Origin: Oscheius tipulae
Lineage: Eukaryota > Nematoda > Chromadorea > Rhabditida > Rhabditidae
Reading direction: 5' to 3'
Assembly: GCA_037178975.1 (NCBI GenBank)
Contig: JASJZH010000006.1
Coordinates: 10,726,001 to 10,790,000 of the forward strand
Length of the DNA: 64,000 bases
The notes beneath the pieces are model-generated. The model saw nothing but the letters and a program-made list of their open reading frames with translations. It did not search any database and was not told where the DNA came from. Positions within the stretch are counted from its first letter, which is position 1; the number at the start of each line of letters is the position of its first letter. The position numbers were made by a program, and so were the translations under genes. Positions 36,211-46,374 of the stretch are shown here, in pieces.

Positions 36211-36333
36211 CATGTCAAGACTTGCCAGATCTAATTGGCTTCTATAATGATACCCTTGTGACAATTGCTTGTAGTATTGTCTGGAGTAAAGTCTCGAACT
36301 GTTACCTCGCTTCTACTGTTCCGTGTTACAACA
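36195..36333 (+). repeat. LTR copy in forward orientation (139 bp)
   Basis: Starts TGTTGTGGATGG and ends ACAACA; preceded directly by a polypurine tract. Confidence 0.85.
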
Positions 36334-36899
36334 CTTATCTGCTGTCGAGGAGGTGCAGTCTCCAACTGTGCATAGCGCTTAGCCCTAAAGGCTTCGAGAG
36401 TGGCGGTGTCCTCGTTATAGATAGATATTTTATTTGCCATATGAACAAACATTGGAAGAGGGGGAAGGGGAGAGGGAAGAGCTAGGGTATATCGGCTTAG
36501 TGATTATGAAAAATAACAAAGAATTTCGTGGCACTACGGCTTTGTCATTGACCGGGACGTATAACAACTGTACAGCGATAAAATTGGAATAGAACAGTCC
36601 AAAGTTAAACCACCCTCGGTTGTTGTACAGAGTCCCCCTGCCGCCAATGGTGCGCTATGAACAGACAAACATGCGTGTACAAAGGCCTGGAGTCCAGTGT
36701 CAGAGGCAGAGGAATGAAAGTCATTAACCATCAGGGCAGCGCTCAACCCGGTCTTAGTGCCACTTTTAGCCAAAAGAAAAGCAATGATACTTCGCCAAAA
36801 CACCATGCTCAAGGAAGAGAATTGGGTGGGGAGAGTTGGGGGAGAGTTGGGGGAGGGAAGGTATCACTTATAGCTTCGTTTTCAATCCAACAGACTAGC
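36334..36899. other. Non-coding spacer between two retroelements
   Basis: Contains G/A-rich simple tracts at 36451-36480 and 36815-36860. No gene seen. Confidence 0.35.
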
Positions 36900-38402
36900 T
36901 AGTGATCCAAAATGCGTCGAGACGTGCTGAATAATTGTAGAACGGCCTGACCGAATAAGAGAACCTAAATCGTTATCCTCCAAAAGTCGACTTACCCTGA
37001 ACGTGAAAGAGTTTAGATGCTTGGAATTTGCTCTAACCAGGGATAGTTTGGGATGTATTTTGAATTGAATAGTTCTGCCATTGGAAGGACGGATAATGAA
37101 TAGATCACCTAGACTAGTGTAACCGTTACCACTAATAACCTTTCTGACAAAAAGAACATGTGCAACCATTCTTCTAACAAAAAGATAAATTTCAGCCAAA
37201 AATGACAAGACCCATCCATATAAATTGCCTCTTATGCCGTACTTTTTAAGCAAGAGAAGCAGTATACTATGACTGACAGTGTCAAATGCTTTCTTAATGT
37301 CAAAGTAGATAATATCAATACATTTACCGGAGCCTAGAAAATTTTTCCAAGAAGCAACGTCGATACATAAGGCATCATCAATGCACATTTAGCCTTAAAA
37401 CCAATTGTTCCTTAGGTATGATATTACTCGAATTCAGCTATTTGTCTATGCGGAATTTCACAATTTTTTTCATAATTTTACTTGCACTACCTGTTTTAGG
37501 AATAGCCGTGACTAAAGCATGTTTCCACAATCTTGGAACCTGGCCTAATCTCAACGAAAAGTTAAAGATATGAGCAAGCGGTGGAGCTAATTGAGTCAAG
37601 CATTTCTTAAATACTATTTGAGGGATTTTATCAGCAGTTAATGAACAAGAAGATTTTAGGTTTTGGCTGACCCTTAAACTATCATGCGGAAAAATGGTAA
37701 AGAAGGAAAGAGTATGACCACAAAACCAACCAAGATTAGTTTCTAGTGTTTGGTCATTAGAGAAAACCGATTCGAATTGCTCGGCAAATGCATTGACTAT
37801 ATCAATATCATTAAGGCATTGTTGGCCATTTTTGGATACGACCACTGGCTTAGATTTAGATGAGAGTTTGACTTTAATAAACTGATACAGTTCTTTACCA
37901 TTAAAATTCCTAATAATCTTTTCCTTTTTAAGCATAGCATGTCTCTGTATAGCTTTTGTAAGCTTATGGCTCATTCTCGTGAAATTATAGCGAGACGAGG
38001 GAGTGTTTTCCCTAAATAGTTTATCACGCTTGTGAAAAAGTCTTCTAATATGAACAGGTAAAGATTTGAATGGATTTTTCTTGAAGCAAATAGGTGTATG
38101 TTTTAAAACGACTGACCTAATAATATGACAAAACCTGTCACATAATTCATCAACATTCTTGAAACCAGAAAGAGGGTTTTCCCAATCTATATTACTAAAC
38201 TCTGTTCTTATTAAAGCAAAATCAGCCTTCTTATAGTTCATAAATGGGCTGTCGGAATTATTCATTAATGGGAACTTGACATTAAACTTTATAGAACAAT
38301 GATCGGACTGGGCTATTGGAGCTAGGTTCGTTATATATGATACATTACACTCTGGTGAAGAGCATACCCAGTCCAGCGTATTATTGTTACAAGTCCTACT
38401 TC
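36900..38402 (-). mobile_element. Broken LINE (non-LTR retrotransposon) fragment
   Basis: Minus-strand remnants of a LINE ORF2. The left flank (near 38402-38270) encodes the end of an apurinic-type endonuclease with the SDH motif (APIAQSDHCSIKF). Next (38265-37438) is the linker and start of the reverse transcriptase (WKHALVTAIPKTGS). After a break near 37390-37437 comes DIIYFDIKKAFDTVSHSILL, the RT A motif. The YxDD region is deleted: the frame jumps to a C-terminal tail (LNSFTFRVSRLLEDNDLGSL) characteristic of CR1/Jockey-like elements. 5'-truncated, internally deleted and frameshifted. Subfamily not assigned. Confidence 0.85.
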
Positions 38403-39429
38403 CTTAGCGGAGCTCGCCTGAGAGATTCCTCGATATCTTTTTCTCGGCTCCTCTTTTAGCTTGATTTGAGTCTAGTGTTCATCTAATGTTCTAAAAAATA
38501 AACTTGGTATGATAAAGAGACAGAGAGACAAAGTCAGTCAGACAGAGAGACGGAAAGACAAAGAGACGGAGTGACAGAGAGACAAAGACACAGAAAGACG
38601 GAAAAACAAAAGAAAACCATGAAAAGAGATTCAAAGGGGAACCTATAATATTTGAATGCAAATTAGCTGGAAAACTGGACGGAACATCAAATTCACAGTA
38701 TTACCCGACACTAAGAATTGATAATTAACAAAGAGTAATTGGGAACAGAGTCAAAATGACTGGAGAGGAAAAAGAATAAGAGAAATTGAAAAAAAAAAAA
38801 CTGGATCCCAGGGCGCCGAACATGCTGTATTCAATTCCAGGAGAGGAACGGACTGCCCCGTTGCGATCTCGTGACCTTTCTAGCTTTCTAGTACTCTCCT
38901 GCTGTCCAGCTGACCCTATGTTATGCTCGTGATATAGGCCGGCGACACGCTATACAGTTTGCCTTGAGACTGTTTTTTCAATTGATTGATCCTGACTTTT
39001 TAGCTTCTTCGCTGTCACATCACCTGCTAGATGAATTTTAGGCTCATCACAGTTTCCAATAAAAACTTTATTTTCACGTTTGCATGCAATAAGATACATA
39101 TTTTAGAAGGAGAGGAGAGTAAAACTAGCTGACCTGGTAGTAATATGACAGCAATACAGAGGGAGATCAACCATAGACGTGTCAAGCTCGTAGAATGTAC
39201 GAAAATCTCGGTCGGAACGTGGAAAAACAGGGAGACCAGGCTCGAAAAATATATCGGGATATCGGCAAGGATAGAAACACGTACAGTCAAAATTGGGATA
39301 TCTCGAACAAGGATAACCCGAAGAGGTCGGGCTGGAAAGGAGAATCTGGGGTATCAGACAAAAATAGACACCTGAAAAGCGAAAATCTGGCTGTCACTGG
39401 ATAGTACATTTGACGAGAAGCATTGTCAA
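38403..39429. other. Intergenic region with a GACA-rich simple repeat
   Basis: 38511-38612 is a degenerate (AGACA/GAGACAAAGA)n tract. 39145-39400 has overlapping plus-strand frames rich in Asn, Lys and Arg without a domain; I do not call a gene. Confidence 0.45.
38511..38612. repeat. Degenerate GACA/GAGA microsatellite
   Basis: Repeated AGACAGAGAGAC, AAAGAGACGG and similar units over about 100 bp. Confidence 0.8.
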
Positions 39430-41846
39430 CTACTTCTTTGAAGCGCTGCCTGCTTGAAGCCATCCCCAGCATTTCGGGCTTCGGCACCTAAAAGTTCCGT
39501 TGTTTCAGACAGACTTTGTGTTTTCTGCTCAAATTGAAACCTTAAACTCACAGGCATGTGATAGCGTTTCGTGGCCTCGTTTTTCTCTCCAGTTTGTCCA
39601 TCCCGGCATGGTAGTCAAGGGTCAGGAGTTCGCCTGAAAACTGAAATCATTTGCGAAAAACAAGTGCCACTTGCCTGCCTTGACTACCTGCTTCGTGATC
39701 AGAAGCAGTCGGTAATATTTGTTGGAGAGGGTCCGGTTGTTCTCGTACACATGGGCAACGGTACAATTGGGCTCACAGGAATGCATCAAGAAGCGGGCCT
39801 CGTTTCTAAAATGTCAAATATCAAAGAAATAAAAACTTTCGACCCTTTTTTGAAAGCGTCGACGATGAAGTCCGTACCGATGTCGAAAGCGTGCGACTCG
39901 GGATTTTTGGTCTTCTCGCCTTGTTCACGAATCTAAGACATGTTTTGCTGGTCTGCGCTGAAAATAGCTCACCTCTCCTGTGTAGAAGGCCACGACCGAG
40001 CCAACAGGCATTTCCAAGGCAGCTCTCAAAGCCCAACCAACGTCCTCCCCTTCCATGGTGACGAAAAGTGGTGACAACTTGAAATTCTAAAAGAATAATA
40101 CGAAAAGATTCATTGGGGGACAAGGGAGACAGATAGACACATTGTATTCGTTAAAAAATTACCTCTTCCACGTGGCGACAGACCTTCTGGTGGGCAGAGT
40201 CGGGATGGTCGCAGACAATGCTCCATAGAGCCTTTCCGTCCCTTGTCAAATCTTCCATCATCGTGGCCATGCGGTTGGTAGTCAGGTGACCACTCTCTTT
40301 CACATGGAGATATCGGTTGGCGGGGACTGCCCCCTGTAAAATCACAATAACCATGCGTTTTCATATAAAATACAAACCACTTTAAGCTTGCAGTAGCGGC
40401 ATTTCGTCGGACTCTCACAGTTGCAGCGGCAATCCTCCGATTCGGCCTCCTCCTTCATCTTCTTCAGAGCAACCCTAGCCTTCCTCGTGAAGGTCGAAGT
40501 CGCAGTATACTGAAATAAAAATTTGTATAAAAAGCATGCAACTTCAATACCACTACGTCGGGAACCTTTTCTGGAGATTCTCTGCTGAGATTCAAGATGA
40601 AAATCATCTGCATGGTGCCTCTCTCCTCGGTCCACTCTCCTTCTTTCACTGTCCAAGCTGGACGTCCACGCCGAACCCGTTCCAATAAAGTGTCCGGGTC
40701 AATTTCAGCGTCCTCCATTATTTTCTCTATAGCGGGATAGTACGGCGCCAAATATTCGGGGAGCTCGAATCGAGGACCTGGTGCTGGAGCCGCGGCATCT
40801 TTGGCTTGCGGTCGAGCTCTGACGTGCTTCGTTCTTTTTTGAACCTACAATTCCGAAGTTTCTATGAAATGATAGAAAGCTTGCAATAGTCTTCTGCTGT
40901 CGGGGGCGAAAAGTCCATGTCCTAGCTGTCCTCGGCTCCTGATTCTCTTTATTGGAGCTTGTTTCGGATAGTCCCCCTGATGTGGAAGGGATCTGATCAT
41001 CCTGAAAACACAGTTGTTTTTTTTTTTGGAAAAGTGTCTACTTACATCTGCTTGAGGAGGATTCATGCGGGCAGGGGACACAGAAGGGACCTTTGAGTCC
41101 GTCTCGATCTGTGGCTGTCGAGACAGACGGGTCGGTACAGTTCTGACAGACCGAATCTCAGAAGAGTCCCTCGATCTCGGAGTAGTATTGTCAGCCTGAA
41201 ATCACAGCTTTTATCGGTAAATAATTTTGCTTACTTCAGTCGGTAGCAGAATGTTGTCCGATGCCTTGTTGCCAGCCGTATGTGACGTCGGAGACTTCTT
41301 CGATCTCGACTGGTCAGCCTAAAGTCTCAGTTTTTATTGAAACCATACCTATGTCGGACCGTCCCATCTTAATCTTCTGCTTCCAACCAATAGCTTCAAC
41401 CTGCCCATAACATGTCGGTCGAGCTACCGTATTGAAATCAGCACCTCACTCTCTGGGTTTGCTTGAAAGGACTTGACTTTTTTAGACTGGCCAGACAGAC
41501 ATGCAAACAAACAAAGATACGACCAGAGCCATAGACACCATAACTCATAGCTGTGAGCAGTTCACTTACATTGGTGGGTGGTCGAGGCGCACTGTCTGCC
41601 TTGCATGAAGAATCCCGCTGCATTGGAACCGGATAGCTTAGAAGCGTCTGAAGGCACAGTTGTACCATCACAACAGTGTTTCCTTACTTGCTGCGAAAAA
41701 GCCGGAGTCCTTGATTGAGCAGAACGGCGAGCCCCGAAAGCTCCAATGTCCGTGTTCCATTTCTTTTCCAGTGGGACTCGACTGGGACAGTCTTCGTCGC
41801 CTTTTCCTCGCTTCCTTTTGCGGCTGGATGTAAAAGAAGGATCCAT
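39430..41846 (-). CDS. SET-domain histone lysine methyltransferase (SUV39-class architecture)
   Basis: Predicted nuclear S-adenosylmethionine-dependent lysine methyltransferase. Exons 41688-41846, 41570-41647, 41235-41318, 41046-41195, 40885-41001, 40551-40844, 40378-40509, 40163-40333, 39973-40086, 39844-39932, 39688-39805, 39552-39640 and 39430-39487 give 550 aa. The first ~200 residues are basic and disordered. A Cys cluster (DCRCNCESPTKCRYC) precedes the SET domain: GWALRAALEMPVGSVVAFYTGE, FDIGTDFIVDA, FLMHSCEPNC and GELLTLDYH. It ends with a post-SET CLCRSPKCWGW, typical of SUV39/SET2/Trithorax groups. The invariant Asn of NHSC is Met. Intron 40845-40884 uses GC. An acceptor AG touches the ATG. 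An exon may be missing in the 250-bp intron 41319-41569. Confidence 0.87.
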
Positions 41847-41955
41847 CTAAAGTTGTGGATGTCTTCGATATGGAGTATAAAGCAACGGCTTTTATAATTG
41901 CTGCTCAGAATAGATATATCATCCTGCTTTCCGTGGAATAGTAAGCATCACTATC

Positions 41956-42127
41956 GCATCGGTACTGTGGCTTTCATCGGTTTTTAGGCAATTAAGCCGT
42001 GATGGTAAAATTAGCCTCTCCCGGCCGGAGATTTTTGAAATTATGCTATTAATTCACAGAATATTATTTAGCGCTTGGGGCAAGTATTCAAAAGGAAAAA
42101 CTTGGCTGAGATTCACGACCAAAACAC
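41956..42127 (+). repeat. 172-bp exact direct duplication, copy 1
   Basis: Identical, base for base as read, to 42659-42830, 703 bp downstream. Contains splice-like sequences and the start of the exon at 42775. Confidence 0.92.
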
Positions 42128-42658
42128 GAGACTATTATCACTCTCATTGATTTTTAGGTAATAATGCCTGGAAGGTAACTTTAGGCCACCATAGTCTAAA
42201 GAAGACGTTTTATTTAAAACTGCTGGACAATTAGCCTCTTTTTCTATCGGTTTCTACTCTTGTGGTTTGGGCTTGGTAGTCAAAACTGGAAACGTTTCCT
42301 GGTACATGTTGCCTGGAAGTACTGAAAGCTCAAAAAGTAAGATATGACTACTAAGTATTTTGTTTTCTTGTACGAAACGTTCAGGCTCTATCGAAAAAAT
42401 CTGATTCTTTTCTATAGCGGTCTTAAAAAAAAAAAAATAAAGAATCCAAAATTTGAAAAGGATAGGAAGTTTTGAAAAAACCCAGCTTTGTTATAAAAGG
42501 TGCTTTTATTTGTATTAATGGAACTTGGAAATCTACTAAAGAAGCGCCTAAAACACCCGATAGGTAGAGACCGAACTGGGAAGTGGTTTGCAAGACTGAA
42601 AAGAAACGCAGTGAGAGCACAAAATCGATTTATTTACTTGCGTTTCTTTGCATGAAAA

Positions 42659-42830
42659 GCATCGGTACTGTGGCTTTCATCGGTTTTTAGGCAATTAAGC
42701 CGTGATGGTAAAATTAGCCTCTCCCGGCCGGAGATTTTTGAAATTATGCTATTAATTCACAGAATATTATTTAGCGCTTGGGGCAAGTATTCAAAAGGAA
42801 AAACTTGGCTGAGATTCACGACCAAAACAC
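42659..42830 (+). repeat. 172-bp exact direct duplication, copy 2
   Basis: See copy 1. After this copy the open exon continues to a stop at 43005; after copy 1 it does not. Confidence 0.92.
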
Positions 42831-43005
42831 ATCTACAGAGTTCTACGTCAATTTTAAGACCCAGGACTACTTTCTTCAGGATGTTTGCAAAGTTGTAGCG
42901 CCAGAACTGCTCTACGACTTTGCAAAGCATGGCAAAACTCAAAAGTGCTTTAGTCAGCCCAAAAGGCCAAAAGTTAGTCAAAATGCGAAGAATTTAATTT
43001 CATAG
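42775..43005 (+). CDS. Terminal exon of an unassigned protein
   Basis: After an acceptor (ATTATTTAG) the plus strand is open for 76 codons to TAG at 43003-43005. It encodes a protein-like sequence including NTSTEFYVNFKTQDYFLQDV and CKVVAPELLYDFAKHGK, with a basic tail. A candidate first exon is 41870-41940 (MEYKATAFIIAAQ..., perfect GTAAGC donor), but I could not join the frames. The 172-bp duplication copies its first 56 bp. Family not recognised. Confidence 0.35.
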   Translation, partial: RLGQVFKRKNLAEIHDQNTSTEFYVNFKTQDYFLQDVCKVVAPELLYDFAKHGKTQKCFSQPKRPKVSQNAKNLIS

Positions 43006-43355
43006 CATTTGTTCAGGTAGCTTGGAACTTTGTCTGCTTTTAGACATTACATATACTACCATCCGGTAAAAACAGACTTCATATGCCAATTGGTCCTGAA
43101 TCCTATCATTTGTAGACCTTACCTTACTAGCAATGTCCTCTCTTCTGTCTAGTTCAGTTCCCCGGACTATGGGCGAACCAAAGAAAACGGCCTAAACTCT
43201 GTATGACTGTTACTAGATTACACGCTTTTGCAATGAGTCCGGACCCGCAAAAAAATTGCTGAATTTGGTCTAGGCAAAAGATTCATCATTGTTTATGTCT
43301 TCCGGCAATGACAACATTTCATACGCGCCAAAATTTCCAATAGAAAACCAGCCGA
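43006..43355. other. Intergenic
   Basis: No feature recognised. Confidence 0.3.
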
Positions 43356-43583
43356 ATGTCTTCCCTTTACCTCCTTATTCTTCTTCTTGTTGTCGCCAAC
43401 CTCCATGCCGGCTTCTTCTGCGTCTTCGGGGACTCCTGGTGCCGGTGGACCAAATGCCTGGTTTCTAGCTCATCCTGTAGTTGTCGTAATGTACTGTTTC
43501 AGACCTCTCAAAAGGGGCAGTGCTTCGAAGATGAATGTCATTGTGGAGACCCTAAATTTGTCAGGTATAGCTCATGGAAATGA
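43356..43583 (+). CDS. Small secreted Cys-rich peptide (61 aa precursor)
   Basis: Signal peptide (SSLYLLILLLVVANLHA) followed by mature GFFCVFGDSWCRWTKCL, then, after removal of a 42-bp intron (43461-43502), a second exon with GQCFEDECHCGDPKF. Cysteine spacing is C-x6-C-x4-C-x7-C-x4-C-x1-C. The peptide at 44454-44660 shares C-x6-C-x4-C at the start, the F-G-D in loop 1, the intron position just after Cys3 and the C-x4-C-x-C end. The intron is also open in frame (75 aa if retained). Expected to be exported; effector, antimicrobial or signalling roles are all possible. No known family recognised. Confidence 0.6.
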   Translation: MSSLYLLILLLVVANLHAGFFCVFGDSWCRWTKCLVSSSSCSCRNVLFQTSQKGQCFEDECHCGDPKFVRYSSWK

Positions 43584-44453
43584 AGGATTAGAAAAGGAAA
43601 AAGAAAAATTTTTGAGCAATAAAAACGGCTTTGAGCAAGTGTCTCTTGGGAATCAGGTCAAAAAATTTGGACGGGATATTGGTCTGTTGGATAGAGTTGA
43701 CGGCCGACTTCTCAAAAGGTCTCAAGCAGCTGGATCACTCTGATGGCACTTACGCCTATACCGATTTTCCCAATTCTGACCTCTTAGACATCCCTCTGGC
43801 AGTCATCCGATACCAAGCGGTCGGGTTATTTATGTTTAGGTCTGTTTATGTCGACCTAAAGACCAACGCAATGTTAACCACCAACTGTTGGTTAGTCTGT
43901 GATCGTTTCGTTAAAAAGTGACCTTCAAACTGAGTTTCTTTTGCTTTGTCAACTGATTGGAGTGAGGAAGATTGACTAGTCAAAAACCGAGAACAGCTGC
44001 CGGGTATTGTTTGAATGTGACGACCTGTGCACTTTGGCTCCCACTAAAATAAAAAGTTGCTGAAATGGACATCTGAACAAAAGATTTTGCCTGGCAAGTT
44101 CCTGAAAGTATCATATGAAGATGGTCAGTCAAGACAGTTTTATGGTCGTATCTGTCAGTTTCTCCGAGGAATCCACATGAGATGCTACCTACTCCTTTCC
44201 CAGCCTTAAAAGATTAGTCTCTGAGAAATTCTCTTTCCTTGGAGTGTCTCTTTTGAGAACGTCATTTACCCACTTTTACAAAATTAAAAACTTTTGCCAT
44301 GTATGGAACATAAAAGTACGAGACTGTCTATCCACAGTTGCTGAAAAAGAATCGGTTGTCCTGTACTGTCTCTCAATGCTATTTGAATGTCTTGTGCTTG
44401 TTTATTGATGAATGTATTTGCGCAAAATCAGAGGTGTAGCACTGGGGAAGTTC
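43584..44453. other. Spacer between the two Cys-rich peptide genes
   Basis: Open frames at 43631-43921 have no domain. Nothing else recognised. Confidence 0.3.
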
Positions 44454-44660
44454 TCAATCGCAGATGGTGCAGACGCAGTCACCAGTAACGCAGGTGGCAA
44501 TCTTGCAGTTCTAAAACCAGTGATTTAATTGAAACAAGTATGTTCCTACCCTGCAGGTGACGGACTTGCAGATTCCGTCTCCGAAGTAGCAGGAGAAGTC
44601 GGCATAGGCGACAGCCAGAATGGCGAGGAGGAGAACGACGCAGAGGATGAAGGAGTTCAT
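44454..44660 (-). CDS. Small secreted Cys-rich peptide (55 aa precursor, 8 Cys in mature part)
   Basis: Exons 44550-44660 and 44454-44510, intron 39 bp. Signal peptide (NSFILCVVLLLAILAVAYA), then DFSCYFGDGICKSVTC and RNCKIATCVTGDCVCTICD. The mature peptide (about 35 aa) has eight cysteines spaced C-x6-C-x4-C-x2-C-x4-C-x4-C-x1-C-x2-C. Convergent with the relative at 43356, 0.9 kb away. The spacing does not fit the CS-alpha-beta defensin pattern (which needs C-x3-C), Kunitz or whey-acidic proteins. Function unknown. Confidence 0.7.
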
Positions 44661-44718
44661 TTCTGTATTTGAGAAGTTTTCGCTGACTGGAATTGAAAAA
44701 CAGAGATTGCAACGTTTG

Positions 44719-44727
44719 ATTATATAT
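44719..44727 (-). promoter_or_regulatory. TATA-like element of the Cys-rich peptide gene
   Basis: Minus-strand ATATATAAT about 60 bp upstream of the ATG at 44660. Confidence 0.4.
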
Positions 44728-46047
44728 TTCAATCGGCGACAAGGTCATTTCAAAAAGGCAGCAAGTTAAACGGTTTATGAAATTAGAGAAAGAGAAAGGA
44801 AGCTGGCCGTACACGTGTGGCCATGTGTAAGAGTGAGCTCCCAGGTGATGGACTCTCTGCCAGAGAGAGAGTGACTTATAAATATCCGCTCGCTCACGGT
44901 TGCCCAACTGTTTGGTGTCAGTTGGCGAACATTTGCTGCATGATGGAGGCAAGAATGCACAACAAGACGAACAAAGACTGCTCAATCAGTCAAAACAGAG
45001 GGCTAACATACGATTGAGGACAGAAAGTGGATATTTTTGAGATTAGGTGCAGAAATGCTAGAAGGGTGTGCCAGCGATCATTAACAATGCTACGATTCGT
45101 ACTGTAGCCGTGTCGCTGACTATTTGCACGTTTATATGAGGCACTGGGCCCGACGCATTCAAAAATAGCAAGTAATGAATCTCTCAGGCTCTTTTTGTAG
45201 AACAAAACAAAATTTAGCGAGGCGTAAAAGAGTGTATATTAAGATCACCAAGCTTTGTATCAGATAGAGTAGATTGGCTCAATCCAAAATTGAATTGCTT
45301 CGACGTAGTTATTTTCAGCCAGTAGCCAGAAACCTGAGTGTAGTCAGTGTTTGTCGCGTATTGACCGTTGAGAATGAAGACATCTGATTGGAGCCGTAAT
45401 AAGAGTACATTCTTGAGGATAAAACAGATAGCTATTTTTTACAATCCTGATGAGCAAAGAACTGCACTAAGTAAATAGTTTACGTTTCACGTAGCTTACA
45501 GGCTTTATAAGTAGCACAGCTCTACATTTGTGGATATCTCCTGACTTTACTTCGTATTGCAACCGTTTTTTAATGTGTAGGAGCCAAATATTATCGCTAT
45601 GTCGGCTAATCTCTTGAATAGTTACACCAATGGAAGAGTTTGGGCCTTATCACCTGTACTCTCCAAGTTAAGAATTTTTTTGATTCCAGCGGATATAGCT
45701 AACCCTCCCTGCTTTATTCCTCTCGGCTCATCTTCCTCTCAACGCAACGGTGCCTCCCGCACGTGCAGATAATCGCGATTACCAGACACAACATAACTAT
45801 TACGTAATACTTTTACGTCTCGCGTCTGATTACCACACTTGATGGTGTTTGGTCACGGCCGAGAGAGAAAGAGAGAAATAGAGATGAGAGCGCATGACCG
45901 TGTGTGTAAGAGGTGTAACATGTAACACTCTGTACTATAGTGGCGGGAGTTCAGAAAAACGCATCCGATCCGGAGGTTCAGTTTTATCGCATCCGCTATC
46001 ACAATGTTGCCAGTCGATAGTCTGCTGGCAGTGAACGAAGATGACCC
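44728..46047. other. Intergenic
   Basis: A strong plus-strand TATAAATA lies at about 44877-44884 with an initiator-like TCAGTT about 40 bp downstream and a 25-codon ORF; no gene is assigned. GAGA tract at 45860-45890. Otherwise nothing recognised. Confidence 0.35.
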
Positions 46048-46374
46048 ATGGCTTGTTTTCACATGATTCTGATAGGAACGGGTTTCTCGAGTCTTTCCGC
46101 GGCTGCGAATGTCAGGTCAGTGGCGCCTGCCGAAGATAAAATCCATCTTAACTTAGCCGCTCTCTTTCTCCTACTTGTTACGTTCGTCCTCGCGCGACCC
46201 CCAGTATCAGAAGATGAGTTGAGGAACATCCAGCCGCTGGCCTTGGAATACTTCGACGACCTGATCACGCCCTGGATCATCAACTCGACCAAGATCAAGG
46301 AGAACCTGCTGTATGAGAAGAAGAAATATCTCAGTACTGTGCTAGGTATCAATTCTAAAGTTCGAAGATTGTGA
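46048..46374 (+). CDS. Putative small secreted or membrane-anchored protein
   Basis: A 108-codon ORF with an internal hydrophobic stretch (LNLAALFLLLVTFVLA) followed by RPPVSEDELRN, resembling a signal peptide or signal anchor cleaved before RPP. The mature part is hydrophilic with one N-glycosylation sequon (NST). The real start may be a later exon: GTCAG near 46114 offers a splice donor. A donor at about 46345 (CTAG/GTATC) may end it ten codons earlier. No family recognised. Confidence 0.4.
   Translation: MACFHMILIGTGFSSLSAAANVRSVAPAEDKIHLNLAALFLLLVTFVLARPPVSEDELRNIQPLALEYFDDLITPWIINSTKIKENLLYEKKKYLSTVLGINSKVRRL

Larger units (their letters stand above)
35093..36333. mobile_element. Rearranged Ty3/gypsy-like LTR retrotransposon with inverted LTRs
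   Basis: Two 139-bp LTRs, TGTTGT...ACAACA, lie in opposite orientation (35434-35572 reversed, 36195-36333 forward). Next to the reversed LTR, reading leftward, comes a primer-binding-site-like ACTGGCGATCAGG and then a gag-like ORF (minus strand). To the right of the reversed LTR begins a plus-strand zinc knuckle and retropepsin, ending at a polypurine tract (GGTGGGGAAGA, 36184-36194) and the forward LTR. If the left piece were flipped the order LTR-PBS-gag-knuckle-protease would be standard. Reverse transcriptase, RNase H and integrase are absent. Non-autonomous, rearranged copy. Confidence 0.8.

Noticed and set aside
39145-39404. Overlapping Asn/Lys/Arg-rich plus-strand ORFs
   Set aside because: Two frames are open at once over a low-complexity stretch and neither has splice or domain support.
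44454-44660. Cys-rich peptide as a CS-alpha-beta defensin
   Set aside because: The required C-x3-C is absent (spacing is C-x4-C), so only the terminal C-x-C resembles that fold.
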